Below, in pieces: positions 1-8,142 of a stretch of DNA of 34,024 nucleotides (positions are counted from its first letter, which is position 1; each line of letters starts with the position of its first letter). The notes under the pieces are model-generated. The model was not told the DNA's origin, searched no databases, and was given only the letters and a program-made list of their open reading frames with translations. A program made the position numbers and the translations under genes. Where the stretch lies: contig CAMQXY010000026.1 in NCBI GenBank assembly GCA_947039005.1, positions 1 through 34,024 of the forward strand. Direction: 5' to 3'. Origin of the DNA: an uncultured Photobacterium sp. GTDB taxonomy: Bacteria; Pseudomonadota; Gammaproteobacteria; Enterobacterales; Vibrionaceae.

Positions 1-840
1 TTGTTTTCCTTCACTTACGTTACCTTTAACATCAAGTTCAATATTGTCGCTACCATTATAGATTTGAAAACGTAACCCTTTGGCGCGGGCAATCATGGTA
101 ATGCCGAGTTTCTTCGCGAGATCGTAGCCCATTTGAGTCGCACCAGAGCGAGATAGCAACACAGGAATACCCATTTGCGCGACTTTGATAACCATTTCAG
201 AGGTTAAGCGACCTGTAGTATAGAAAACCTTATCTTCACCCGTTTGTTGTTGCAGCCACATTTCACCCGCAAGAGTATCAACGGCGTTATGTCGTCCTAC
301 ATCTTCCACAAACGATAAAATCTCAGTGCCTTTACACACTGCGCAGCCATGTACCGCACCCGCAGCTTTATAAGTTTCATTATGATGGGTCAAGGCTTCA
401 AGTAGCCCATATAACATCGATTGTTTAATTTGCGGCTGTGGCAGGGTAATCCCTTCGAGCTTTTTCATGACATTGCCATACATCGTGCCTTGCCCACAGC
501 CAGAGGTAACGGTTTTCTTTTCTAATTGTTGAGCAAGGTTTTCTGTATTTTCATGGGTAATAACAACCGCAGCATTGGTTTGCCAATCAATCATCACTGA
601 TTCAATAGCACTTAGGTCATTAATAAAGCCTTGGTTTTTTAAATAACCTAATACTAATGCCGATGGACGCTCACCTAAGGTCATGAGTGTAACGACTTCA
701 ACCCAGTTAAGGTACACCGTTAAAGGATGCTCACAGGCAATCTCTTTGGTGTGGCGGTCACCATATTCATCAACAATTTCTACTGACATGGTTTGCTGCA
801 CTGTGGCTTTGGTTTTTATGATTTTAGGCAATGTCGCCAT
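1..840 (-). CDS. fdhD: Formate dehydrogenase accessory sulfurtransferase FdhD (3' end cut by window edge)
   Basis: FdhD moves sulfur from the cysteine desulfurase IscS to the molybdenum cofactor of formate dehydrogenase, a step needed for enzyme activity, and acts in the cytoplasm. I translated the minus strand from the ATG at 838-840; 280 codons stay open to position 1, so the stop lies just outside, as expected for a family of about 270-280 residues. An AGGA lies seven bases before the ATG. Visible family features are the VEDVGRHNAVD block, the TTGRLTSEMV block and the LLSRSGAT block. The usual CxxC of the E. coli protein (Cys121/Cys124) is replaced by SGCGQGT with one cysteine, and a second cysteine pair occurs in VHGCAVCKG. 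The gene is divergent from the formate dehydrogenase genes at 1141-9942, which supports the assignment. Confidence 0.95.
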   Translation of the reverse strand, partial: MATLPKIIKTKATVQQTMSVEIVDEYGDRHTKEIACEHPLTVYLNWVEVVTLMTLGERPSALVLGYLKNQGFINDLSAIESVMIDWQTNAAVVITHENTENLAQQLEKKTVTSGCGQGTMYGNVMKKLEGITLPQPQIKQSMLYGLLEALTHHNETYKAAGAVHGCAVCKGTEILSFVEDVGRHNAVDTLAGEMWLQQQTGEDKVFYTTGRLTSEMVIKVAQMGIPVLLSRSGATQMGYDLAKKLGITMIARAKGLRFQIYNGSDNIELDVKGNVSEGKQ

Positions 841-1140
841 CTGCAATTCCTGCGTAATAAGGTTGGTGTGCGTTTAATTATTCGTATTGGAAACAGAAGT
901 TAAGCAAAGATTGTTCCACTATTATCTAAATATCTAAATATCTAAAAGCTAAGCTAAACGCCAAATTAACTCATACGCAGTTAATGAATAAAAAGGACTA
1001 AAATCGCGTACTTTTCATGTGGTTTTTTGTTATTGGTCTAATATTTGCTTATATTCAATAACAAGCGAAATAACGCTTACCATCAAAACTTATTAAATAA
1101 CAACATAAAGGCAGCATAAAACCTGTCAGTAGGAGTCTAT
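841..1140. promoter_or_regulatory. Divergent promoter region between fdhD and the DUF3305 gene
   Basis: This 300-base stretch must carry the promoters for fdhD (leftward) and the formate dehydrogenase cluster (rightward). It holds three perfect tandem copies of TATCTAAA at 923-946. I see no consensus Fnr box (TTGAT-N4-ATCAA) and could not assign a convincing -35/-10 pair. Confidence 0.5.
923..946. repeat. Three tandem copies of an 8-bp unit, TATCTAAA
   Basis: The unit TATCTAAA occurs three times without interruption at 923-930, 931-938 and 939-946, in the regulatory space between fdhD and the rest of the cluster. The spacing is less than one helical turn per unit. It may be slippage-prone AT-rich sequence or a set of repeated regulator half-sites; the sequence alone does not decide. 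Confidence 0.7.
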
Positions 1141-1632
1141 GTGCCAAAACAAGCAGAACTTGAATTAAAGAAAAATGAACATGTTTGGCCTATTAATTTT
1201 CGCCTACAAGCCGAAGAACGCCAAGTGGGTCGTTGGACAACATACGCATGGACGATTGAAGATATTTGTCTGTATGAAGAAGATCTTACTTCTGATATGG
1301 ATGTGGCAAACATAGGTTCTGGTAACTACATGATACCTTTGGAACTTTTTCGTGATGAACGCATGGAATATCGTTTTAATCTCAATTCACAAAGCCCACA
1401 TTTATTCTTTATTTGTGCAGAAGAGAACGAGCAATTAAAACCTGTTTTAGTGACTGTAGCCCAAGGTGTTGCCGCACGTTATATGGATGGTGATTATGTT
1501 GTTTTACATATAGAGATCCCATTAGCAGTTCAAGCATGGATGGAAGCTTTCTTAGGTCGTCATGGTGAATTGTTTGAATTTAAACGTAAACGTGGCGGCG
1601 ATAAGAAAAAAGGACGTTCAAGTGGCAACTAA
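1141..1632 (+). CDS. DUF3305 protein of the formate dehydrogenase locus
   Basis: This 163-residue soluble protein has the features I associate with DUF3305: an early VWPINFRL segment followed by a Trp-rich strand, RQVGRWTTYAWTIE. It has no signal peptide and no membrane segment, and the C-terminus is basic (KRKRGGDKKKGR). The start is GTG at 1141, chosen because AGGAG precedes it at the right distance. The function is unknown; the family is repeatedly found beside DUF3306 and formate dehydrogenase genes, so a role in assembly or regulation of that enzyme is likely but inferred only from linkage. It overlaps the next gene by 11 bases, suggesting translational coupling. Confidence 0.85.
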   Translation: MPKQAELELKKNEHVWPINFRLQAEERQVGRWTTYAWTIEDICLYEEDLTSDMDVANIGSGNYMIPLELFRDERMEYRFNLNSQSPHLFFICAEENEQLKPVLVTVAQGVAARYMDGDYVVLHIEIPLAVQAWMEAFLGRHGELFEFKRKRGGDKKKGRSSGN

Positions 1633-2356
1633 TTTTTTTGAACGTTGGTCAAGCCGTAAGTTAAGCCCTGTTGATAATACAGAACGCGCTACTACGGAAA
1701 CGATGACTGAAGCTGATGAGTCACTGACTCTTAATTCTTTGGATACAACCGTAGAGGAAGCAACAAAGACCAGTGATAACGAACAAACATCAATTGTTTC
1801 CTCGGTATCACCAAACGTTATAGACGATGAGCCTGTTATTGAATTGACGATTGATGATGCTGATAACGTGACTTATGAATCGGGTGTCGCGTCATTTATG
1901 CAACAACAAGTGACTAAATCCGTTAAGAAAGCGGCATTACGGAAACTGTTTCACTCTGAAGAGTTTAATTATATCAGTGATATGGATGATAGCACTGAAG
2001 ACTTTAGCAATATGGAGGGGTTAGCACCAGAGATTGCCTCCCAAATGCGGGGTTGGATAAATACCGTCACTGAAACAGCAACTGAGCAATTGAAAGAAGA
2101 TGGAATATCAGCATTAACATCAACCTCATCATCAACGCTTGATGCGATGGATTCTGAACAAAACCCCCATTCTTCTGTAATCCATTCTTCTGTAACAGAT
2201 ACTGCCATAGAGGGGAATGATATAGAGAATGATGTATTGGTTAATCACTCTGACGTTATAACGCCAGATTCTGATGAAGATGCACTCCCTACAGCAGATT
2301 TATCGTTAACACCCATTATTCATCGTGACATTAAAAGTGATGAACAGAAATCGTAA
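1622..2356 (+). CDS. DUF3306 protein of the formate dehydrogenase locus
   Basis: This protein of 244 residues starts at the GTG at 1622, inside the end of the DUF3305 gene. I chose it over the longer frame from 1562 because an AGGA lies at the right distance and the N-terminus then reads MATNFFERWSSRK, matching the family's usual start. The middle (about residues 95-145) has the typical block ALRKLFHSEEFN followed by an acidic DMDD segment. The rest is rich in Asp, Glu, Ser and Thr and looks disordered, with no cysteines, signal peptide or membrane helix. The function is unknown. The pairing with DUF3305 and the position upstream of the catalytic genes suggest a maturation or assembly role. 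Confidence 0.85.
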   Translation: MATNFFERWSSRKLSPVDNTERATTETMTEADESLTLNSLDTTVEEATKTSDNEQTSIVSSVSPNVIDDEPVIELTIDDADNVTYESGVASFMQQQVTKSVKKAALRKLFHSEEFNYISDMDDSTEDFSNMEGLAPEIASQMRGWINTVTETATEQLKEDGISALTSTSSSTLDAMDSEQNPHSSVIHSSVTDTAIEGNDIENDVLVNHSDVITPDSDEDALPTADLSLTPIIHRDIKSDEQKS

Positions 2357-2650
2357 CGCGAAAAAATAAAAGCGTTTGAGAATTATTAGCATCATTTATA
2401 AAAACAGACTGGGACAAAAAGGGAAGACGACCAAAATCATAAACAGAGACAATTTGGCGCGTTAGTTCGCTACAGGTAAGACAAAATGTCTCATTGTTCA
2501 ATAACGTAATATCCTCGTTATGATTTTAGTTCCTTTTAGGTCATTTTATTCCGTGAAAAGTTGGATCGGTTATTGCTCTATAGAGAGTAGAAGAAAAATT
2601 ATTATCTTCCCACGACACTGATTAGCGGTAGTGAGCAAACAGGAATAACA

Positions 2651-4369
2651 ATGTTAAAAAGTACATTAAATACATTCACTGATACTAATGGCGTAGCGCG
2701 CGCTGCTGCTATTACGGGAACAGTAGAACTTGCCAATCTTATTCCGCCAACAGTGACATATGAAAGTCGTGGTAATTTATTGATTATCGGTGCGGCAGAG
2801 CAATTACTTCAACTCGCGGATCAATTTTCAGCTTTAAACAGTGTGACGTTACTAGCGACAGATTCAAATACTTGTGAGACCAAAACAGCGCATACCTTGT
2901 ATTACAGTCAATCGATTACCGTAAAAGGGTATCTAGGTGCATTTGATGTTCATTGTCGTATAGGGCATGACAATACAACCCTTGAAAATAATGCGCTTGA
3001 TACAAACTTAGCGAAAATTGCCATTGGTCGTAACTGTTTTGATATTGTGCTTGATATGACAGCAACTGGGGTTATGAATGTAGAAATTCCAGCTGCGGGT
3101 TATTACGCGGTTAGTTTATCTTCGGAACATTCTGATAATCAGGCTGCTGAAAAACGTATTGCTGAAAAATTAGCGACGCTGGTGGATGATCTCCCTTCTA
3201 TGATAGGGACATTTGATAAGCCTAAATACTTTCGTTTAAATCCTGACCTCTGTGCGCATTCATCTCGTGGTGTAAAGGGTTGTGATCGTTGTATTGATGC
3301 TTGTCCAGCAGGCGCATTACATTCTGATGGTATAGCAATTGCGATTGATCCTTATCTTTGTCAGGGAGTAGGAACATGTGCGACAGCATGCCCAACAGAA
3401 GCGATCAGTTATGCCTTACCTGATCCTCAAATCACTCAAAACTTTGTTCATAGTGTCTTAGCTCGTTATAAGCAAGAAGGTGGTCAAGCGCCAACATTAT
3501 TACTTTATGGTGAGCGTGATACAGAAGCGGTTACAAAAGCACTCGCTGTACTTCCGACCTCTGTTATTACGATTGCATTAGAAGAACTGGCGACGGTTGG
3601 TATTGATACTTGGTTTAGTGCCTTAGCTTATGGTGCGCATCAAGTTCTATTGGCAACGAATACTCAATATATTCCTGCAACCATTGATGCTGTTTTAACT
3701 AACGAATTAACTATTGCGCAAAATTTCTTAACTGAATTGGGCTATGACGCTGATCGTATTTGTTTATTTGATTTTTCTGATAGCGCGAATTTTGAAGCTT
3801 ATAAGTCTGCACTTATTACTCCGATTGAAACGGCACTAACAGGCACTAAGCGTGAAAAGTTATTTACTGTTTTAGAAACGCTTAATCAATCAAGTCCTTT
3901 GCAACCTGCACATTCTGTCGTTGCTGCTAATGCCCCTTATGGTTCTGTGACATGTAATACCGATGATTGTACGTTATGTATGAGTTGTGTCGCTGTTTGT
4001 CCAACCCGAGCTTTGCATGCTATTGGTGATCGTCCGGGATTATTATTTGTAGAACAAGATTGTATTCAATGTGGTATGTGTGAAACCGCCTGTCCTGAAA
4101 AAGTAATTACCCTTGAAGCGGGTTTTAATTGGGATTGGCAAGCACGTAAAGCCGATAAACTTGTTCATGAAGAACCTGCTGCATGTTGTATCAGTTGTGG
4201 AAAACCTTTTGCCCCAGCGTCTATGGTGAAAATGTTGACAGAGAAACTTCAAAGTCATTCACATTTTCAAGGAGAAGCAATTCGTCGTTTATCTATGTGT
4301 GAAGATTGTCGTGTTCGAGATATTTTCGAAAAGATGGAACAAGATCCACAAAGTCAGACAAGGGTATAA
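2651..4369 (+). CDS. Multi-cluster 4Fe-4S ferredoxin-like protein of the formate dehydrogenase locus
   Basis: This 572-residue cytoplasmic protein has two ferredoxin modules. The first has cysteines 201, 211, 214, 218 and 237, 243, 247 with irregular spacing; the second has two classical CxxCxxCxxxCP motifs at 440-450 and 471-481. A C-terminal segment has two further cysteine groups, CCISCG (512-517) and CEDC (550-553), which could form a zinc ribbon or another cluster. Residues 1-190 show no motif I recognise, although the start reads like an alpha/beta fold. There is no Tat or Sec signal, so it stays in the cytoplasm, unlike the enzyme subunits. Large ferredoxin-like proteins of this kind sit next to formate dehydrogenase genes in Vibrio and Shewanella. 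Its electron partner is not known. The TorD-like gene follows after 9 bases. Confidence 0.85.
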   Translation: MLKSTLNTFTDTNGVARAAAITGTVELANLIPPTVTYESRGNLLIIGAAEQLLQLADQFSALNSVTLLATDSNTCETKTAHTLYYSQSITVKGYLGAFDVHCRIGHDNTTLENNALDTNLAKIAIGRNCFDIVLDMTATGVMNVEIPAAGYYAVSLSSEHSDNQAAEKRIAEKLATLVDDLPSMIGTFDKPKYFRLNPDLCAHSSRGVKGCDRCIDACPAGALHSDGIAIAIDPYLCQGVGTCATACPTEAISYALPDPQITQNFVHSVLARYKQEGGQAPTLLLYGERDTEAVTKALAVLPTSVITIALEELATVGIDTWFSALAYGAHQVLLATNTQYIPATIDAVLTNELTIAQNFLTELGYDADRICLFDFSDSANFEAYKSALITPIETALTGTKREKLFTVLETLNQSSPLQPAHSVVAANAPYGSVTCNTDDCTLCMSCVAVCPTRALHAIGDRPGLLFVEQDCIQCGMCETACPEKVITLEAGFNWDWQARKADKLVHEEPAACCISCGKPFAPASMVKMLTEKLQSHSHFQGEAIRRLSMCEDCRVRDIFEKMEQDPQSQTRV

Positions 4370-4378
4370 GGTCATTAT

Positions 4379-4996
4379 ATGGAAAACGCAGCTATGAATG
4401 CTCACACGAATCTTGCCGATCAAGACGATCTACTTCGAATTGAAATTTATAACATGTTGGCACATTTATATCGTCAAGCACCTGAAGAATCTGTACTTGA
4501 ATTTCTTGCCAATCTTGATGTTGATACAGATAAAACATTTCAACGTCAAACGATGGCTTCAGCTTGGCCTTTACTAAAACTTGCGGCTCAGAAAACGACA
4601 TTAGTTAGTGTTGAAGAAGAATATCAAGATGTGTTTATTGGCATTGGTCGTGGGGAAGTTATTCCATTTGGTTCATGGTATTTAACCGGTTCTTTAATGG
4701 AAATGCCTCTGGCTTATTTGCGTCAAGATTTAAAACAACTGGGATTTGAACGTGCTCAGTCTGTGATTGAACCGGAAGATCATATATCTGCATTACTAGA
4801 GGTTATGGCTATGCTGGTGGAAGGCGGGGATGAACAGCTTCAACAAACATTTTTTAATCGTCATCTTGCCCAATGGTGTGAGAAATTTTGTACCGATTTA
4901 AAAGCCGCTAAGAGTGCTGTGTTTTATACCGCTGTTGGTGAGTTAGCTTGGCAATTTTTGACGATAGAGAAAACCCGTTTCTTAGAATCCCAGTAA
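4379..4996 (+). CDS. TorD/DmsD-family chaperone for formate dehydrogenase
   Basis: This 205-residue protein is probably the redox-enzyme maturation chaperone for FdhA: such proteins bind the Tat signal and the apo-enzyme until the cofactor is inserted. It has the family signature EEEYQDVFIGIGRGEVIPFG followed by SWYLTGSLMEMPLAYLR, and the later EPEDHISALLEVMAML helix. The sequence is almost all helical, without cysteine clusters or membrane segments. The start at 4379 has AAGG seven bases upstream; an internal ATG at 4394 is possible but has a weaker site. It lies between the ferredoxin-like gene and the Tat-signal genes, which fits a dedicated chaperone. Confidence 0.9.
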   Translation: MENAAMNAHTNLADQDDLLRIEIYNMLAHLYRQAPEESVLEFLANLDVDTDKTFQRQTMASAWPLLKLAAQKTTLVSVEEEYQDVFIGIGRGEVIPFGSWYLTGSLMEMPLAYLRQDLKQLGFERAQSVIEPEDHISALLEVMAMLVEGGDEQLQQTFFNRHLAQWCEKFCTDLKAAKSAVFYTAVGELAWQFLTIEKTRFLESQ

Positions 4997-5062
4997 AAAG
5001 ATACTCGCTATAATAAAAAATCGACACCTGTGAATCTGCGTGGCGATAGAGGAGCAAACGCA

Positions 5063-5260
5063 ATGAGTGAGCAAAAAACAAATAATAGTCGTCGTCAATT
5101 ACTAAAAAATATTGGTTTGACTGTAGCGGCTGGTGCTGTAGTTGCAGGGACGACAACTGCTGTTCAAGCATCGACAGCAGAGACTGAAAACAAAGAACCT
5201 AAAACAAAAAAAGGGTATCACGAAACCCAACATATTCGTGATTACTACAATACCCTATAA
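5063..5260 (+). CDS. Small Tat-signal protein of the formate dehydrogenase region
   Basis: This 65-residue protein carries a twin-arginine signal (NSRRQLLKNIG, then an Ala/Val-rich hydrophobic stretch ending near VQAS) and a short charged tail with the segment HETQHIRDYYNTL. It matches the small formate dehydrogenase region Tat-target family (TIGR02811), sometimes called FdhX. The start at 5063 is preferred over an upstream in-frame ATG at 5030 because GAGGAG lies eight bases before it and the signal then begins normally. It ends 12 bases before fdhA. Its role is not established; a small periplasmic subunit, or a membrane-tethered part of the enzyme, is plausible. Confidence 0.88.
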   Translation: MSEQKTNNSRRQLLKNIGLTVAAGAVVAGTTTAVQASTAETENKEPKTKKGYHETQHIRDYYNTL

Positions 5261-5272
5261 GCGGAGCCTTAA

Positions 5273-8131
5273 ATGAAACTGACTAAACGTTCCGATAAAG
5301 TGAGCAAAGACGAAAACCAATTAGGTATTTCTCGCCGTTCTTTTATTCGTAATTCTTCTCTTGCTGCCGCTGGTGGTGTTGCAGGTGCAAGCCTCTTTGC
5401 GCCAAGTCTTATGCGTAAGGCGGAAGCTTTTCCAGAAGCCGATTACAGTGCCCCTAAAATAGTTAAACGTACAATTTGTTCTCACTGTTCTGTGGGTTGT
5501 GGCATTTATGCTGAAACTCAAGATGGTGTATGGACCCATCAGGAACCTGCTTTTGATCATCCTTTTAATGCTGGTGGGCATTGTGCAAAAGGGGCTGCGT
5601 TACGTGAGCATGGCCATGGTGCTAAGCGCGTAAAATATCCAATGAAGTTAGTTAACGGTAAGTGGAAAAAATTAAGTTGGGAACAAGCATTAGACGAAGT
5701 TAGTCAGCAAGTATTAAAAATCCGTCAAGAGTCAGGTCCAGATTCCGTTTACTTTTTAGGCTCGGCTAAGCACAACAACGAACAAGCGTATTTGTTCCGT
5801 AAAATGGTGTCGTTATGGGGATCGAATAATGTCGATCACCAAGCACGTATTTGTCACTCAACCACGGTTGCAGGTGTAGCAAACACGTGGGGTTACGGTG
5901 CAATGACCAACTCACTGAATGACATGCATAACTGTAAGTCAATTTTGTTTATTGGTTCTAACCCTGCAGAAGCTCATCCCGTGGCAATGCAGCATATCCT
6001 GATCGCTAAAGAAACCAACGGTTGTAAGATTGTGGTAGTTGATCCACGTCGTACTCGTACTGCTGCGAAAGCCGATCACTTTGTTTCATTACGTCCAGGT
6101 ACTGACGTTGCCTTTGTTTGGGGTGTGCTATATCACATCTTTAATAATGGCTGGGAAGACAAAGAATTTATTCGTCAACGTGTTTACGGCATGGAAGAAG
6201 TGCGTGAACAAGTGGCGAAATGGAACCCGAAAGAAGTTGAGCGTGTAACAGGCGCACCAGAAGATCAAGTCTATCAAACGGCTAAAATACTGTCTGAAAA
6301 CCGTCCAGGTTGTGTTGTGTGGTGTATGGGGGGTACGCAACATACTACAGGTAATAACAATACTCGTGCTTACTGTATTCTTGAATTAGCCCTTGGCAAC
6401 ATGGGTAAATCAGGCGGCGGTGCGAATATTTTCCGTGGTCACGATAACGTACAAGGTGCAACAGACTTTGGCGTATTGTCTGACAACTTACCGGGTTATT
6501 ACGGATTATCAGAAGGAGCTTGGAAGCACTGGGCAGAAGTATGGGATATTGATTACTCATGGCTACAAGGGCGTTTTGATCAAAATACCTATAACGGTAA
6601 AAAGCCAATGAACAGCGCCGGTATTCCTGTATCTCGTTGGATTGATGGTGTTTTAGAAAACAAAGATAAGATCGAACAACGCGATAATATACGTGCGATG
6701 TTCTATTGGGGACATGCGGTTAACTCACAAACCCGTGGACCTGAGATGAAAACCGCGATGGAAAAGTTGGATATGATGGTGATCGTCGATCCATATCCTG
6801 GTGTTGCTGCGGTGATGAATGGACGCACTGATAACGTTTATCTTTTCCCTGCAACCACGCAGTTTGAAACTTATGGATCAGTAACCGCAACTAACCGCTC
6901 TGTTCAATGGCGAGATCAAGTGATTGAACCGTTGTTTGACGCAAAACCTGATCACGAAATCATGTACTTATTATCTAAACGGTTAGGTATTGCTGATCAA
7001 TTATTCAAACACATCAAGGTTGAGAATAATAAGCCTAGCATTGAAGATATTACCCGTGAATACAATAAGGGTATGTGGACCATCGGTTATACAGGACAAA
7101 GCCCTGAGCGTTTGAAAGAACATCAGCAAAATTGGGGCACGTTTGATTTCACGACGCTAGAGGCGATTGGCGGACCGGTGAATGGTGAAACCTATGGTTT
7201 ACCGTGGCCATGTTGGGGAACGCCAGAAATGAAGCACCCAGGCACTCATATTCTTTACGATACCTCAAAAACAGTTGCAGAAGGTGGCGGTAATTTCCGT
7301 GCCCGTTTCGGTGTTGAGCGTAATGGTGTGAGCCTGTTGGCTGATGACAGTTATTCATTGGGCTGTGAACTTGAAGATGGTTACCCAGAATTTACCGCTA
7401 AGATGCTCAAGCAATTAGGATGGTGGGATGACCTAACTGCAACTGAAAAAGTAGCGGCTGAAGGTAAAAACTGGAAAACAGATCTTTCTGGTGGCATTCA
7501 ACGTGTCGCGATTAAACATGGCTGTATTCCATTTGGTAATGCAAAAGCTCGTACTATTGTATGGACATTCCCTGATGCAGTGCCTATTCACCGTGAGCCA
7601 CTTTACACGCCACGTCGTGATTTATTGCCAGAATACCAAACATGGGATGACAGCAAGGCGATGTTCCGTTTGCCAACACTTTTCAAATCAATTCAAGAGA
7701 AAGACGTATCAAAAGAATACCCCATTATTCTAACGTCAGGTCGTTTGGTGGAATATGAAGGTGGTGGTGAAGAAACTCGTTCAAACCCATGGCTTGCTGA
7801 ACTTCAAAAAGAAATGTTTGTTGAAATCAACCTCAAAGATGCAAACGATATTGGCATTAAAGATGGTGAAATGGTGTGGGTTGAAGGCGCAGAGAAAGGG
7901 CGCATTAAAGTGAAAGCGATGGTAACCCCTCGTGTTCGTGAAGGACTGGCTTTCTTACCGTTCCACTTTGGTGGTGAATTTGAGGGTGTAAGTCTACGTG
8001 ACCGTTATCCTGAAGGTTGTGCGCCTTATGTTTCAGGTGAGGCAGCCAATACAGCAACCACGTATGGCTATGATCCTGTTACCCAAATGCAAGAAACCAA
8101 AGTTACATTGTGTAAAATCACTAAAGCGTAA
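5273..8131 (+). CDS. fdhA: Formate dehydrogenase catalytic subunit, molybdopterin type, cysteine form
   Basis: This 952-residue periplasmic enzyme subunit oxidises formate to CO2 at a bis-pyranopterin Mo or W centre. The N-terminus has a Tat signal (SRRSFIRNSS, residues about 25-34). The 4Fe-4S site uses Cys69, Cys72, Cys76 and Cys104. The active-site metal ligand is Cys194 (codon TGT at 5852, in HQARICHSTT), where E. coli FdnG and FdoG have selenocysteine, so no UGA decoding is needed. Later segments show the usual molybdopterin-binding blocks, for example FIGSNPAEAHP and VVDPRRTRTA, and the C-terminal dinucleotide-binding domain from about residue 810. GGAG precedes the ATG by six bases. 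FdhB follows after 11 bases in the same operon. Confidence 0.97.
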   Translation: MKLTKRSDKVSKDENQLGISRRSFIRNSSLAAAGGVAGASLFAPSLMRKAEAFPEADYSAPKIVKRTICSHCSVGCGIYAETQDGVWTHQEPAFDHPFNAGGHCAKGAALREHGHGAKRVKYPMKLVNGKWKKLSWEQALDEVSQQVLKIRQESGPDSVYFLGSAKHNNEQAYLFRKMVSLWGSNNVDHQARICHSTTVAGVANTWGYGAMTNSLNDMHNCKSILFIGSNPAEAHPVAMQHILIAKETNGCKIVVVDPRRTRTAAKADHFVSLRPGTDVAFVWGVLYHIFNNGWEDKEFIRQRVYGMEEVREQVAKWNPKEVERVTGAPEDQVYQTAKILSENRPGCVVWCMGGTQHTTGNNNTRAYCILELALGNMGKSGGGANIFRGHDNVQGATDFGVLSDNLPGYYGLSEGAWKHWAEVWDIDYSWLQGRFDQNTYNGKKPMNSAGIPVSRWIDGVLENKDKIEQRDNIRAMFYWGHAVNSQTRGPEMKTAMEKLDMMVIVDPYPGVAAVMNGRTDNVYLFPATTQFETYGSVTATNRSVQWRDQVIEPLFDAKPDHEIMYLLSKRLGIADQLFKHIKVENNKPSIEDITREYNKGMWTIGYTGQSPERLKEHQQNWGTFDFTTLEAIGGPVNGETYGLPWPCWGTPEMKHPGTHILYDTSKTVAEGGGNFRARFGVERNGVSLLADDSYSLGCELEDGYPEFTAKMLKQLGWWDDLTATEKVAAEGKNWKTDLSGGIQRVAIKHGCIPFGNAKARTIVWTFPDAVPIHREPLYTPRRDLLPEYQTWDDSKAMFRLPTLFKSIQEKDVSKEYPIILTSGRLVEYEGGGEETRSNPWLAELQKEMFVEINLKDANDIGIKDGEMVWVEGAEKGRIKVKAMVTPRVREGLAFLPFHFGGEFEGVSLRDRYPEGCAPYVSGEAANTATTYGYDPVTQMQETKVTLCKITKA

Positions 8132-8142
8132 GGAGTCATCTG

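Noticed and set aside
683-877. A 64-codon plus-strand frame over the start of fdhD.
   Set aside because: It is the shadow of fdhD on the other strand, which has full family support.
1562-1621. A longer N-terminus for the DUF3306 protein.
   Set aside because: It would lie inside the DUF3305 gene, and the GTG at 1622 has both a ribosome site and the family's usual N-terminal sequence.
2353-2382. AACGC...GCGTT hairpin just after the DUF3306 gene.
   Set aside because: The stem is only five bp with no T run, too weak for a terminator; read-through into the ferredoxin-like gene is likely.
5852-5854. Possible selenocysteine codon in FdhA.
   Set aside because: The codon is TGT (Cys194), not TGA, so this is the cysteine form.
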